A stretch of DNA of 63,851 nt from Pseudomonadota bacterium (GCA_021325365.1 JAJPHF010000015.1:1-63851), one strand, 5' to 3'; shown: positions 41,431 through 50,858, numbered from the stretch's first letter. Made by a program: numbers and translations. Notes: generated by a model not told the origin, from the letters alone.

Positions 41431-42504
41431 ATGCAGCGACGAGGGTGGCTAGCGGGATTACTGGTGGTGCTGGGCCTGGCCGCCTGCCAGCCCGCCCCGG
41501 CAGCGCCGGCGGCTGGCGGCGCTGCCGGGGCCGCGGGCGCCGCAGCGCCGACGCCCGAGCCGACACCGGCCGCGCCGCTGACCGCCATGGTGGCGCACGC
41601 GGGGGTGACGCCGAACGTGGCGACGGTGTGGGTGGCCGCCGACCTGGGCCTGGACCAGCAGTACGGCCTGGCGATCGACGTGCAGCGGACGCGGGCTGCA
41701 GCGGTGTCCCAAGCGGCGCTGGTGGCGGGCGAGATCGACTACGCCTGGACGGGGCTGCCGCCGTTTCTCGCCGCCCGCGCGGGGGGATCCGACGTGGTCT
41801 TCATCGGCGCGACCACCACCCGGACCGCCGCCGACCTGGTGGTCCGGCCGCCGCTCAGCACCGGCGACGACCTGCGCGGCAAGACGTTCGGCGTGCAGTC
41901 GTTCGGCGGCCCGCCCCACATCCGGACCCTGGCGGCGCTGAAACGGCTGGGGGTCGATCCCGCGCGCGACGGCGTCTCGATCATCACCACCGGCGACGAG
42001 CCGACCACGACCGCCGCCCTGCTGGAGGGCGCGATCGACGGAGCGGCGATCAGCTACACGGCCTCGGCGGAGCCGAAGGCGCGCGGCTACCACGCCTGGG
42101 ACCTGGGCCAGCTCGGCATTCCGGAGATTACCGGCGTCGTCACGCGCCGCGACCAGCTCCGCGAGCAGCCCGAGGTGACGCGTCGCCTACTGCGCGCGCT
42201 CGCCGCCGCGAACACGTACATCCGCGCCATCGGCAGCGACGCCGACGCGCGCCAGCGGGTGGGCGCGGCCATCGCCAAGCGCCTACAGACCGACCCGGAC
42301 AAGGTGCTGCTGCAGCTCGACCAGATCCGTGAGACGCTACCGCTGGACCTGCGCGTGCCCGTCGAGGAGGCCCGTGAGCAGCAGGCGCTGACGGCCCTCG
42401 TGCAGCCCGACGTGCAGGGGCTGCAGGTGGAGGACTGGCTGGACCAGTCGTTTCTGGACCAGCTCCAGCAAGAAGGCTTCTTCGCGCGCCTGACAGCGCA
42501 ATAA
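41431..42504 (+). CDS. NMT1-like substrate-binding lipoprotein
   Basis: A 357-residue lipoprotein: short signal, lipobox LGLAAC (C19), Ala/Gly/Pro/Thr linker, NMT1 domain (VAADLGLDQQYGLAIDVQRT, TGDDLRGKTFGVQSFGGPPH). It is not close to either paralogue group earlier in the window. The start follows GGGGG at a suitable distance. It is divergent from the deacetylase-like gene, which may act on the imported compound. No ABC partner is visible. Confidence 0.86.
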   Translation: MQRRGWLAGLLVVLGLAACQPAPAAPAAGGAAGAAGAAAPTPEPTPAAPLTAMVAHAGVTPNVATVWVAADLGLDQQYGLAIDVQRTRAAAVSQAALVAGEIDYAWTGLPPFLAARAGGSDVVFIGATTTRTAADLVVRPPLSTGDDLRGKTFGVQSFGGPPHIRTLAALKRLGVDPARDGVSIITTGDEPTTTAALLEGAIDGAAISYTASAEPKARGYHAWDLGQLGIPEITGVVTRRDQLREQPEVTRRLLRALAAANTYIRAIGSDADARQRVGAAIAKRLQTDPDKVLLQLDQIRETLPLDLRVPVEEAREQQALTALVQPDVQGLQVEDWLDQSFLDQLQQEGFFARLTAQ

Positions 42505-42561
42505 GAGTGGGGGACGCCGTGCGCCCTCCGACCCGCCGGTCCTGGGGAGTAAGCGGGGCGG

Positions 42562-43296
42562 CTAGATGATGGGCGCACCGCCGGGCCGGCGCGGCTCGGG
42601 CGCGGCGGGCGCGGGCGAGGCGCGCGTGGGGTCGGGCAACGGCGTCTCGGGGCGGGCGGGCTGATCGAAGCCGGTCATGCCGGTGTTCGTGTGGTACGGC
42701 GTACCGACCACGCCCGGATCGTCGCCGATGTGCGACCGCGGGTCGGGAAAACCGACGGCGCCGGGGTCGGTGCCGGTCGTCTGGCGTTCCGTGGTGCCGC
42801 CCGCCACCGCCGCGCCGGCCGTGTCGCGCAGGTCGCCGCCATGGCGGTGCAGGACCTCGCGCGCCAGGGGCACGTTGAGATCCTCGGTGCTGACCGTTAG
42901 CAGCACGCCGCCCTCCCGTACCAGCTCGTCGTAGTAGCGCGCCGCGTCCTCGTCGACCCCGGCGTCCACCAGCGCGCTGACGATTCCGCCTGTGACAGCG
43001 CCCGTCACGCCGCCCGTCACGGCGCCAGCCAGCGCGGCGGCAAGCGGCCCGACGGCCAGGATCGGCCCAACGCCTGGAATCAGCATGACCCCAACGCCGA
43101 TGAGGACCCCGGCGATCCCGCCCACCGCGACGCCCTGGCCGGGGGTGACTAGCTCGCCAGTGTCGTGCGCCTGCCCCGCCTCCGGGCCGCGCTCGACGAT
43201 GCTGATGGCGTCGCGGGGGAAGCCACGCTGCTGCAGCTCGTCGTAGGCGGCGCCGGCCGACGCGCGATCGCGGAAGTGTGCTACTACGGTACGCAT
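42562..43296 (-). CDS. General-stress glycine-zipper protein
   Basis: A 244-residue protein. The N-terminal MRTVVAHFRDRASAGAAYDE fold is that of general-stress 17M-like/YflT domains. A central segment (about residues 60-110, GGIAGVLIGVGVMLIPGVGP and AGAVTGGVTGAVTGG) is a glycine zipper that could insert in a membrane. The C-terminal third is Pro/Thr/Gly-rich and probably disordered. Its start is 5 bp after the stop of the DUF2382 gene. It resembles the N-terminal part of the larger protein at 44849. Confidence 0.82.
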   Translation of the reverse strand: MRTVVAHFRDRASAGAAYDELQQRGFPRDAISIVERGPEAGQAHDTGELVTPGQGVAVGGIAGVLIGVGVMLIPGVGPILAVGPLAAALAGAVTGGVTGAVTGGIVSALVDAGVDEDAARYYDELVREGGVLLTVSTEDLNVPLAREVLHRHGGDLRDTAGAAVAGGTTERQTTGTDPGAVGFPDPRSHIGDDPGVVGTPYHTNTGMTGFDQPARPETPLPDPTRASPAPAAPEPRRPGGAPII

Positions 43297-43301
43297 GGTC
43301 T

Positions 43302-43649
43302 CTACCGCTCCCAGAGGGCGCCCGACGGATCGACCCGCCGCTCGGTCACGTGAACGTCGCCCTCGGCGTCCACGTGCAGCTCCTCGCGGCGCACGGTGTC
43401 GGCGAGGTGGGCGGTCTCGCTGACCTGGGCGGTGTGGACGACGACCTGCTCGACCACGACCGGCCGCTTCCCCACCCGCACGTACTCCGCGCGCACGGGC
43501 AGGCGGATGGTGCAGCCCTGCGCCGTCGTCTCGACGTGCGCCTCGAGCGGCAGCAGCCCGCCGCGCCTCACCGCGCGCCGTCCGCCCGCATCCGCCGGGG
43601 GATAATGCGTCGTTAGCTCGTCCCGACGATACGGCTCGCCTGAAAACAT
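43302..43649 (-). CDS. DUF2382 (YsnF/AvaK) domain protein, small
   Basis: A 115-residue protein. The C-terminal part, LPVRAEYVRVGKRPVVVEQV and the following repeats with EEL.V..EGDVHV, is the DUF2382 beta-repeat seen in stress proteins. The function of the domain is unknown. The start has AGAGGTG. It is co-transcribed with the glycine-zipper gene that follows. Confidence 0.8.
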   Translation of the reverse strand: MFSGEPYRRDELTTHYPPADAGGRRAVRRGGLLPLEAHVETTAQGCTIRLPVRAEYVRVGKRPVVVEQVVVHTAQVSETAHLADTVRREELHVDAEGDVHVTERRVDPSGALWER

Positions 43650-43824
43650 GCCACACCTCTCGTATTGGCCTGGGTCGGTGCGCGCCGAGGCGAGACGCCC
43701 CCGCGCTACGCGCGAGGCCTGCTACCTTCGGTCGCCGTCGGCCCGGCACGGCGTGATTGCTGCCCGGCCCCTGGATGCGTGTTGCGCGCGCCTAGCCAGC
43801 CGCGCCCACACGGCGCGCGCGGCG

Positions 43825-44619
43825 CTAGCCGAGGGCCTTGCGCACCAGGTGGCCGAGCAGGCCGCCGTCGTCGTGCTCTTCGCGCTCGCGGCCGCCCGCC
43901 GGCACGGCGCGGTCGCCGGGCTTGTCGCCCACATTGCCATATTGCTCGTGGACGAAATGGGTGTTGTTCGGGTCCTCGATCACCAGCCGGTCGCGGCGCA
44001 GCTTGTCCTCGAAGACCTGGTGCTCGGTGCTGGCCACGCGGCGCACGCGCAGGTGCTCCTTGAGCACCAAACGCTTCACCACGACGAGCTGCTCCTCGTA
44101 GACCGGCACGACGAGCACGCCGTTCTCCTCGTAAGGGCCGACCCGCTCGTTGACGATCTGGCCGACCGGGCAGTGCTCGATCTCGACTTCCTCGCGCTGC
44201 GCCTCGACCTCTAGCCGGCCAGGCACCTCTTCCACCACGGTGCGCACGGTGATCTCGCCGGCCTGGCGCAGGTCCTTGTGGGCGACCAGCTGCTCCTCGC
44301 GCAGCTCCAGCGTGCGCTCGCCGGGCGCGTCGGTCCGGTACGCGGCCTGGCTGCCGAGCCTCGCCCGGGCGTCCGGCGGCCCGACGTTGGCGCCTGTCGT
44401 CGGAGGGACGCTCGACGTCCTGGCGTTCGCGTCCGTCGTCGGAGCGGTAGCGGCCGGCTGGGGATACGTACCGCCCGTCCGGTAGCCCGTTGCCGACTCG
44501 GCCACGGGAACGTCCTCGGGTCTGGCCGCGGCGACCGGGCGCTCGGCGGCGAGCGGGTCGGAGGCATCCGGCGGCCGGACCGGCGGGTGCCTCTGCTGGC
44601 GATCATCATTCGGGTACAT
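43825..44619 (-). CDS. DUF2382 (YsnF/AvaK) domain protein
   Basis: A 264-residue protein. The first 95 residues are low-complexity (Pro/Ala/Thr). ELREEQLVAHKDLRQAGEIT and the following repeated VVEEVPGRLEV, EEVEIEHCPVG and EEQLVVVKRLVLKEHLRVRR form the DUF2382 repeat region. A charged tail (GGREREEHDDGG) ends the protein. Cytoplasmic or surface location is not clear. It lies between the other stress genes, 175 bp from the small DUF2382 gene. Confidence 0.8.
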   Translation of the reverse strand: MYPNDDRQQRHPPVRPPDASDPLAAERPVAAARPEDVPVAESATGYRTGGTYPQPAATAPTTDANARTSSVPPTTGANVGPPDARARLGSQAAYRTDAPGERTLELREEQLVAHKDLRQAGEITVRTVVEEVPGRLEVEAQREEVEIEHCPVGQIVNERVGPYEENGVLVVPVYEEQLVVVKRLVLKEHLRVRRVASTEHQVFEDKLRRDRLVIEDPNNTHFVHEQYGNVGDKPGDRAVPAGGREREEHDDGGLLGHLVRKALG

Positions 44620-44719
44620 TCGCTGCTCCTATCTCTCCCGGGCTTCATCCGGCGATGAGCGCTGTCCGCTGTCTTAAGACCTCTTCAATGCAAACGGTGT
44701 ACCAGCGCCTGGAGATGAC

Positions 44720-44748
44720 ACGAGAGGGGCCGGATCGGCCCCTCTCGT
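44720..44748. terminator. Terminator hairpin, 13-bp perfect stem
   Basis: ACGAGAGGGGCCG, loop GAT, then CGGCCCCTCTCGT. It lies 101 bp beyond the end of the big stress gene at 44849, on the side of its 3' end. Confidence 0.75.
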
Positions 44749-44801
44749 GATGCTTCCGCGCGGCGATCGAGTTCGGCAGCTGAGCACCCGGCTAGGGATG
44801 A

Positions 44802-44832
44802 TGTGTAGGTTTGGCGAAGCCAAACCTACACA
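44802..44832. terminator. TTTGGC-GAA-GCCAAA hairpin, family B, copy 1
   Basis: TGTGTAGGTTTGGC, loop GAA, and the exact complement GCCAAACCTACACA give a 14-bp stem. The core recurs at 56548 and 63358. It lies just beyond the stop of the stress gene. Confidence 0.78.
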
Positions 44833-44848
44833 CTAACCGGGCCGGCAG

Positions 44849-46165
44849 CTAGACCTTGCGCGCGCCGCACTCGCAGCGGCCTTCCACGAACGTGTGTTGG
44901 TGGGTTAGCCCTGGCGTGCTCACGGCGCCGGGCGTGCCGACCTCGCCCGGGCGAGTCGTGCCCTTGTCGTCCCGCACGTCCACGTCGCCCGTCGGCACGG
45001 CCCGCGCCTCCTCGCGGCGGACAGTGCCCGTGACGTGCTCCGTCTCCGTGACGGGCCGCTTCTCCACGCGCACCTCCTCGGTAACGACCGGCTGCTTCTC
45101 CAGGCGCACCTTCTCTTCCTGTACCGGCACGCGGACCTCTTCGCCCTCGCGGACGTCGCCCGTCGCCGGTCGGCGGCCTTCGACCGGCCGGCGCTCGACG
45201 ACGACCTCCTCGTGCGTCACGGGCACGTCGACGCTCTTCTGCTCGGTCACGACGTCCTTGCGCAGGGCGACCTCGCCGGCCTTGACGCTCTCCTTCTCCG
45301 GCCGCAGCCGCTCCTCCTTGAGCTGCACGCTCTGGTCGTGGTCGGTCTTCTCGTCCCAGGTGTCCCGGATGAAGTTGGCGACACGGTCCCACGGGCGGTC
45401 GTGATGGCGGGACTCCCAGTCGCGGCGCAGCTCCGGCTCGGCCTCCGTCCATGTGCGCCCGCGATAGGCGGGGTTGTTGCGCATCTCGTAACCGTAGCGA
45501 TACGCCGGCTCGACGTCTTCCCAGCGCCCGCCGCTCGTGCCGTAGCGCTCCTGCCAGCGGTTGCGATAGCCGGGCATCGCGGTGTCCCAGCCGGCCGTCG
45601 TGGCACTGGCCGGCATCGTGGCCGGCCGGGCGGTGTCGGTGGTCCCGGCGGCCATGGCCGGGTTCGGCGTGGTCGCCGTCGAGCCACGCACGTCGCCGTC
45701 GTGGCGCTGGAGAATCATGCGCGCCTTGTCGTACTCCATGTCGTTGGTGCGCACGGTGAGCAGGTAGCCGCCCTGCTTGAAGCGCTCGTCATAGTACTGG
45801 GCGGTGTCGCGGTCGACGCCCGCGTCCTCGAGCGCGCCCACGATGCCGCCGACGATCACGCCAGTGACGCCGCCGGTGATGGCGCCCGCGAGCCCCGCCG
45901 CCAGAGGGCCGACGGCCACGACCGGGCCGATGCCCGGGATGAGCATGGCGGCCGCCCCGATCAGAATCCCCTCGATGACGCCCACGGCCGCGCCCTGCCC
46001 GACGCCTACCTCGTCGTGGTCGTGATCGGCCAGGCCCTTACCGCCCTCGCGACCCCGGCCCATGATGCTGATGTCGTCACGGTTGAAGCCGTTCTTCAGG
46101 AGATCGTCGTAGGCGGCATCCGCCGTGCTTCGGTCACGAAAATAGCCCACTGCCGTGCGTGTCAT
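44849..46165 (-). CDS. Stress protein: glycine zipper fused to DUF2382 repeats
   Basis: A 438-residue protein that joins both domain types of this cluster. Residues 1-150 are a YflT-type head and glycine zipper (LIPGIGPVVAVGPLAAGLAG; GAITGGVTGVIVGGIVGAL). The middle is Asp/Tyr/Trp/Arg-rich. Residues 280-420 are DUF2382 repeats (EERLRPEKESVKAGEVALRK, EEVVVERRPVEG, EEKVRLEKQPVVTEEVRVEK). It ends CECGARKV. The start has GGAGGAGAG. The protein looks like a fusion of the two smaller neighbours. Confidence 0.85.
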   Translation of the reverse strand: MTRTAVGYFRDRSTADAAYDDLLKNGFNRDDISIMGRGREGGKGLADHDHDEVGVGQGAAVGVIEGILIGAAAMLIPGIGPVVAVGPLAAGLAGAITGGVTGVIVGGIVGALEDAGVDRDTAQYYDERFKQGGYLLTVRTNDMEYDKARMILQRHDGDVRGSTATTPNPAMAAGTTDTARPATMPASATTAGWDTAMPGYRNRWQERYGTSGGRWEDVEPAYRYGYEMRNNPAYRGRTWTEAEPELRRDWESRHHDRPWDRVANFIRDTWDEKTDHDQSVQLKEERLRPEKESVKAGEVALRKDVVTEQKSVDVPVTHEEVVVERRPVEGRRPATGDVREGEEVRVPVQEEKVRLEKQPVVTEEVRVEKRPVTETEHVTGTVRREEARAVPTGDVDVRDDKGTTRPGEVGTPGAVSTPGLTHQHTFVEGRCECGARKV

Positions 46166-46808
46166 GTCTCTCTCTCCTCCAGCGAGTATGGGGACCAGAC
46201 AGCCGAGGGAGCCGTCGCTAGCGCTTGACGCAGGAAGGACGCTCGGGTCTATCATCACCCCGCGAAGCCGCCCACGCATCGGGCGGGGCCATCCCCCGGC
46301 GGTAACCTCCAAGTCGGCTGTACTTCGCACCTCTACTTCAACTGGTGCCAAAGCCAGCCGTGAACCCTATCGTTCACCCTCCTTTCGCGGCATTTCCTCG
46401 CCGTCTTGCCAACGCTGTTCACTGCTACTACAGGACGATGCAAGCTACATGCCACACGCGGCTCGTTGCCCCTGCCGCGATCTGGACGCCCGCGTGCAAC
46501 GCGCCATCAGCAGCAAAGCGCGCTGGTAGTGGCTGGCCCACGTCCTGGCGACGGTTGCTAGCTTCTTCCGCAGCCCGTGTGCCAGGAGCGATACCGCGCA
46601 GTTTGGGCGGAGCTGCAGGGCAGAGCCGAGAACTCGATAAACAGGGCTCGCGCGACCGCTACATACCGTGCAAAGCACGCCGGCGCGATACGCGGCTGCC
46701 CGCTTTGCGGCGGAGACGGCGCGTATTCACTCACAACCGTGCGCAATGAGCGAGAATAAGAGATACGGCCATTCAGGAATACGAACGCGGCGTGGAGAGG
46801 AGAGAGCG
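46166..46808. other. Intergenic region of lower GC, no sure gene
   Basis: These 643 bases separate divergent genes and must hold two promoters. The GC content is visibly lower than the surroundings. A 60-codon ORF at 46577-46759 carries CPLCGGDGAY and is the best coding candidate, but it starts at GTG without a good ribosome-binding site. It may be a decayed gene. Confidence 0.45.
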
Positions 46809-48686
46809 ATGCGGCCGGCATGGCGCTGGCTTCTGGCGCTCGGGCTCGCCTGGCTGGCGTGGGCGCCGGGGTGGCTGCCCGCGCTGGCGCAGGCCGGCAG
46901 TGTGGCGGCAGAGCGCTACGACGTGGACCTGACTGTCGAGGACGGCGGCGCGCTCGCGGTGGTCGAGCGGCTCACCCTCGACTTCAATGGCGGGCCGTTC
47001 CGCCACGGCTACCAGACGATCGACCTGACGCGCGTCGAGGGGCTGCACGACGTGCAGGTAGGCGAGCCGGGCCAGCCATACCAGCCCGGCAGCGATCGCC
47101 CGGGCACGTTCCAGACGAGCCGGAACAGCAACACCCTCCGCGTCGACTGGTGGTTCGCCCCCACCGCGAATGCGTCGCGCACCTTCGAGCTGAGCTACCG
47201 AGCCGAGGGGGCGCTGCGCGTCTATCCGGACGGCGACCAGGTGTACTGGCAGGCGATCCCCGCGGACCTCAGCTACCCCGTGCGGCAGGCGCGCGTCCTG
47301 GTCCACCTGCCCGCCGACGTGAGCGCCGACCAGCTCAAGCTGGCGGCCTATCCCGAGCGGCTGCACGGCACGGGCCGCCAGGTGGATCCCCGCACGGTGG
47401 CGTTCGAGACGCGCGATCTCGGCGCGGGCACCGGGCTCACCGTGCGGGTGCAGTTCCCGCACGGGCTGGTGACCGCCCAGCCACCAAGCTGGCAGGCCGC
47501 GGCCGACCGCGCCGACGTGCTGGCGCAGACGGTGCGGCCGGCGCTGAACTTCGTCTTCCTCGTGCTGGGCCTGCTGATCCCCGCCGTCGGCCTGGCGGGC
47601 CTGGTGCTGCTGTGGCGCACCCGCGGGCGGGACCCCGACGTGGCGCCCGGCGCCGGCGTCGTGAGCGCGCCGCCCAGCGACCTGCCGGCGCCGCTGGCGG
47701 GCACGCTGCTGGACGAGCGGGCCGACGTGCAGGACGCCGTGGCGACGCTCGTCGACCTCGGCAACCGCGGGGTGCTGCGCATGACGCAGATCGAGGAGCC
47801 GACGCCAATCGGCCCGGTGCGCGACTACGAGCTGGAGCGGCTCGGCACGAACGAGGCGGGGCTGCGGGAGCACGAGCGGTTACTGCTCTTAACTCTGTTC
47901 GGCGAGGCGAACAAGGTGCGGTTGTCGCGCGTACGAGGAACGTTCGCGGCGGCGATCCCCGCGATCGAGGCGGCGCTGTACCGCGAGGTGGTACAGGAGG
48001 GGCTGTTCACCGACAACCCCGGCGTAGTGCGGTCGCGCTACCGCCAGCTCGGCGTGGTGCTGGCCGTCGTGGGTGTCGTGGGCGCCATCTTCGTCGGCGG
48101 CTGGCTCGAAACCTACTCGGACCTCGGCTGGCTGCCGTTCGTCGGGCTCCTGGCGCTCGGCGGCGTGCTGCTGGCGCTGGCGCCGCACATGCCGCAGCGC
48201 ACTCGCGCCGGGGCGCTGGCCGCCCAGCGCTGGCGCGCCTTCCGGCGCTACCTCACGGGGCTCGCCAGCGGGCGCGACACGGCCCAGCACGACGAGTTCC
48301 AGCGCTACCTGCCCTACGCGGTGGCCTTCGGCCTGGACCGCGCCTGGATCGAGCGCTTTGCGGCCAGCGGGGCGCCCGCGCCCGCCTGGTACCAGGGCGG
48401 CGGCCCCGTCATCATCGGCACCCCGGGCTGGTATCCGTGGGGCTACGGCGGCTACGGCGGCGGCTGGGGACACGCGGGCGGTGGCGCGGGCCACGCGGGC
48501 GCCGGGCCAGGCGGGCCGCCCGGGTTCGGCGGGCCGCAGCAGGCCAGCGACAGCCTGGCCGAGATGCTGGGCCGCGCGTCGGACGTGTTCTCGCATGGCG
48601 GGGACAGCGGCTGGAGCGGCGGCGGCTTCGGCGATTTCGGCGGCAGCAGCGGCGGCGGCGGGGGCGGCGGCGGCGGCTTCAGCTAG
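46809..48686 (+). CDS. DUF2207 membrane protein
   Basis: A 625-residue protein. A signal peptide (residues 1-29) is followed by the extracytoplasmic DUF2207 beta domain (AERYDVDLTVEDGGALAVVE, RHGYQTIDLTRVEG), a membrane helix near 255, a cytoplasmic part with DERADVQDAVATLVDLGNRG, two further helices near 430-470 and a glycine-rich tail. The DUF2207 function is not known. The start has AGAGGAGAG. A DUF4178 gene begins 16 bp after the stop, so the two form an operon. Confidence 0.87.
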   Translation: MRPAWRWLLALGLAWLAWAPGWLPALAQAGSVAAERYDVDLTVEDGGALAVVERLTLDFNGGPFRHGYQTIDLTRVEGLHDVQVGEPGQPYQPGSDRPGTFQTSRNSNTLRVDWWFAPTANASRTFELSYRAEGALRVYPDGDQVYWQAIPADLSYPVRQARVLVHLPADVSADQLKLAAYPERLHGTGRQVDPRTVAFETRDLGAGTGLTVRVQFPHGLVTAQPPSWQAAADRADVLAQTVRPALNFVFLVLGLLIPAVGLAGLVLLWRTRGRDPDVAPGAGVVSAPPSDLPAPLAGTLLDERADVQDAVATLVDLGNRGVLRMTQIEEPTPIGPVRDYELERLGTNEAGLREHERLLLLTLFGEANKVRLSRVRGTFAAAIPAIEAALYREVVQEGLFTDNPGVVRSRYRQLGVVLAVVGVVGAIFVGGWLETYSDLGWLPFVGLLALGGVLLALAPHMPQRTRAGALAAQRWRAFRRYLTGLASGRDTAQHDEFQRYLPYAVAFGLDRAWIERFAASGAPAPAWYQGGGPVIIGTPGWYPWGYGGYGGGWGHAGGGAGHAGAGPGGPPGFGGPQQASDSLAEMLGRASDVFSHGGDSGWSGGGFGDFGGSSGGGGGGGGGFS

Positions 48687-48702
48687 ACGACGGGAGGGGA
48701 CG

Positions 48703-49878
48703 ATGGCGCGACGAGCCGGCGACTCCGCGGGCGGCACGCGCGATCGGGGCGCCGCAGTGGCGGCGATGGGGACGGGCCGAGCCTGGGCGCTGGGCCTGAT
48801 GGGGCTGGGTATCGTAATCGGCGGCCTGTTGGTGCTGTGGACGATTACCAACGCGGCGACGGGGCAGCTGCGGGCGGGCGGCGTAGTGTTCGCGCTGATC
48901 CTGGTCGCCGTGCTGGCGCTGCCGCCGCTCGCCGCGGGCTACTACCTGCTGCGGCGCAGCGCCGTCGAGGAGCGCGAGGGCGGCCGGTTCGAGGCCCGCC
49001 GCAAGCTGCTGGAGGGCGACCGGCTGTTTCGCCAGCAGGCGGCCGCCGACCTGCGCGGTCTGGCCGCGCGCCTGAGCGGGCAGGCCGCCCTCGCCGCGCG
49101 CCTCGGCGCGCTGGCGGCGATGGTGGAGGGCACGCGCCGCGACGAGACAGCCTGGTACGAGGCCGACCCGCTGGCCGACGCGGACCTCCCCACGCTGCGG
49201 CGCTACGAGGACACGCTCCAGGCCGAGACCGACCGCATCTCCGACCTGGCGGTGCGGGCGCTCCGGGGCGAGGCCGGCGCGGCGGAGGCGCTGCAGGCGT
49301 CGGCGGACCGCTGGGAACGCACGTACCGCCAGCGCGAGGCGTTGCTGCTGCGCGGCCGCCGCGGCCCCGCCGTAGCGCCCGAGGCCCTGTTGCGGGCGGG
49401 GACGCCCACGCGTGGCACGGCGGCGCTGAACGCGCTCGCGCTGGGCGACGCGGTGACGGTGGACTTCGAGGATTACCTCGTGCAGGGCGTCCTTAGCTAT
49501 TTTGCCGAGGGCCGCACCTGGCACCTCTACCTACTGCGGAGTGGGAGCGCCGAACGCTGGCTCTGGGGCTCGCCGGGCGGGCTCACCTGGGCGGTGCTCG
49601 ACCCGCTGGCGACGCCGCCGCCGGCGGGCGCGCCGAGCGTCGAGAGCGACGGCGCGACGCTGGCCCTGGCGGAGAGCGGCAGCGCGACCGTCGACCTCAC
49701 GACGGCGGCGGGCGCCGAGCAGGGCGTGAGCGTCGACTACTGGCGCTACAGCGGCCCTGACCGGCGCATGGTCTGGGTGGAGCGCTGGCCGCGCGAGGTG
49801 CGGGCGGGCGCCGGCCGCGAGACGCTGCCCGACACCATCGACGTGTGGCCGCGGGCGGGCGCCGATCAGGCGCCCTGA
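48703..49878 (+). CDS. DUF4178 membrane protein
   Basis: A 391-residue protein with two helices (LGLMGLGIVIGGLLVLWTIT and VFALILVAVLALPPLAAGYY) near the N-terminus, a helical middle, and the DUF4178 domain near residues 220-360 (DAVTVDFEDYLVQGVLSYFA, RTWHLYLLRSG). The function of the domain is unknown; it is often near membrane-associated stress genes. The start has GGGAGGGGACG. It directly follows the DUF2207 gene. Confidence 0.82.
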   Translation: MARRAGDSAGGTRDRGAAVAAMGTGRAWALGLMGLGIVIGGLLVLWTITNAATGQLRAGGVVFALILVAVLALPPLAAGYYLLRRSAVEEREGGRFEARRKLLEGDRLFRQQAAADLRGLAARLSGQAALAARLGALAAMVEGTRRDETAWYEADPLADADLPTLRRYEDTLQAETDRISDLAVRALRGEAGAAEALQASADRWERTYRQREALLLRGRRGPAVAPEALLRAGTPTRGTAALNALALGDAVTVDFEDYLVQGVLSYFAEGRTWHLYLLRSGSAERWLWGSPGGLTWAVLDPLATPPPAGAPSVESDGATLALAESGSATVDLTTAAGAEQGVSVDYWRYSGPDRRMVWVERWPREVRAGAGRETLPDTIDVWPRAGADQAP

Positions 49879-50027
49879 GCCCCGGCCGAACCTGAACGTA
49901 TCCGGACAACTATCCGCCCCCCGCCCGCGGCGATCGCACCCGGTACACGGACTGCGGTGCCGTTCGTGGTGGGCAGCACTGGCCGGCGAAGGCCGCCCAC
50001 CGGCGATCAGCTTCGAGGAGCAGGGCT

Positions 50028-50858
50028 ATGGCGGACTATTACAATCGGTACGGTCGGGCAGGCTACTACGACGAGCCGTACTACGACCGCTACGGCGCCT
50101 ACGGCGACCGCTACGGCAGCCAGGGCGAGCCCGCGGGGGACCGCTACGGGTACTACGGCGAGCCGCCGCGCTACGGCGCGGACTACTACCGCGAGCCGTA
50201 TGGGCGGCGCGAGCAGCGGCCGGGCGCCAGCCAGCGCGAGCCGTGGTGGATTCGGAACGGCTGGTACGACCGCTTTGGGAACTACCACACGTATAGCTTC
50301 ACCGAGCCGTACGGGTACTATGACTCCGGCTCCACGGGCGAGAACTACCGGGGCGTTGGGCCGCGGAACTACCGCCGCTCGGACGAGCGCATCCACGAGG
50401 ACGTATCGGACCGGCTGTGCGACGACCCGCACATCGACGCCTCCGACATCACGGTGGCCGTTCACGACGGCGTGGTCACGTTGAGCGGCAGCATCCCGAC
50501 CCGGCGCCAGAAGCGGCTAGCCGAGGATACCGCCGAATCCGTCAGCGGGGTGTGGGACGTCAACAACCAGCTCCGGGTGACGCAGCAGCAGGGCGACCGG
50601 TCGACCGGCGGTCGCTCGCGGCAAGCCGTCCATCCGGACATGCAGGTTGTCGGCTCCGGCATGAACCACGTGGGGCAGGTCAAGGAGGTCCACGACAACG
50701 ACTTCGTGGCGGCCCGCTCGATGGCCCGCGACCTCTGCGTGCCGTTCAGCGCCGTCCGCGAGGTCCGCGGCGACCAGGTGATCTTGAACGTCCCGGCCGA
50801 CCACGTCGACGACCAGAACTGGCCGAGCCCGTCGCTGACCGGGGCCGGCAGCTCCTGA
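50028..50858 (+). CDS. BON-domain protein with Tyr-rich N-terminus and DUF2171
   Basis: A 276-residue protein. Residues 1-115 are rich in Tyr, Arg, Gly and Asp (YYNRYGRAGYYDEPYYDRYG) and probably disordered. Residues 118-185 are a BON domain (DASDITVAVHDGVVTLSGSI), which binds phospholipid or peptidoglycan surfaces in osmotic-stress proteins. The last third is a PRC-barrel-like DUF2171 (VKEVHDNDFVAARSMARDLC). There is no signal peptide. The start has GAGGAG. It fits the stress/cell-surface block to its left. A 19-bp terminator follows. Confidence 0.87.
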   Translation: MADYYNRYGRAGYYDEPYYDRYGAYGDRYGSQGEPAGDRYGYYGEPPRYGADYYREPYGRREQRPGASQREPWWIRNGWYDRFGNYHTYSFTEPYGYYDSGSTGENYRGVGPRNYRRSDERIHEDVSDRLCDDPHIDASDITVAVHDGVVTLSGSIPTRRQKRLAEDTAESVSGVWDVNNQLRVTQQQGDRSTGGRSRQAVHPDMQVVGSGMNHVGQVKEVHDNDFVAARSMARDLCVPFSAVREVRGDQVILNVPADHVDDQNWPSPSLTGAGSS

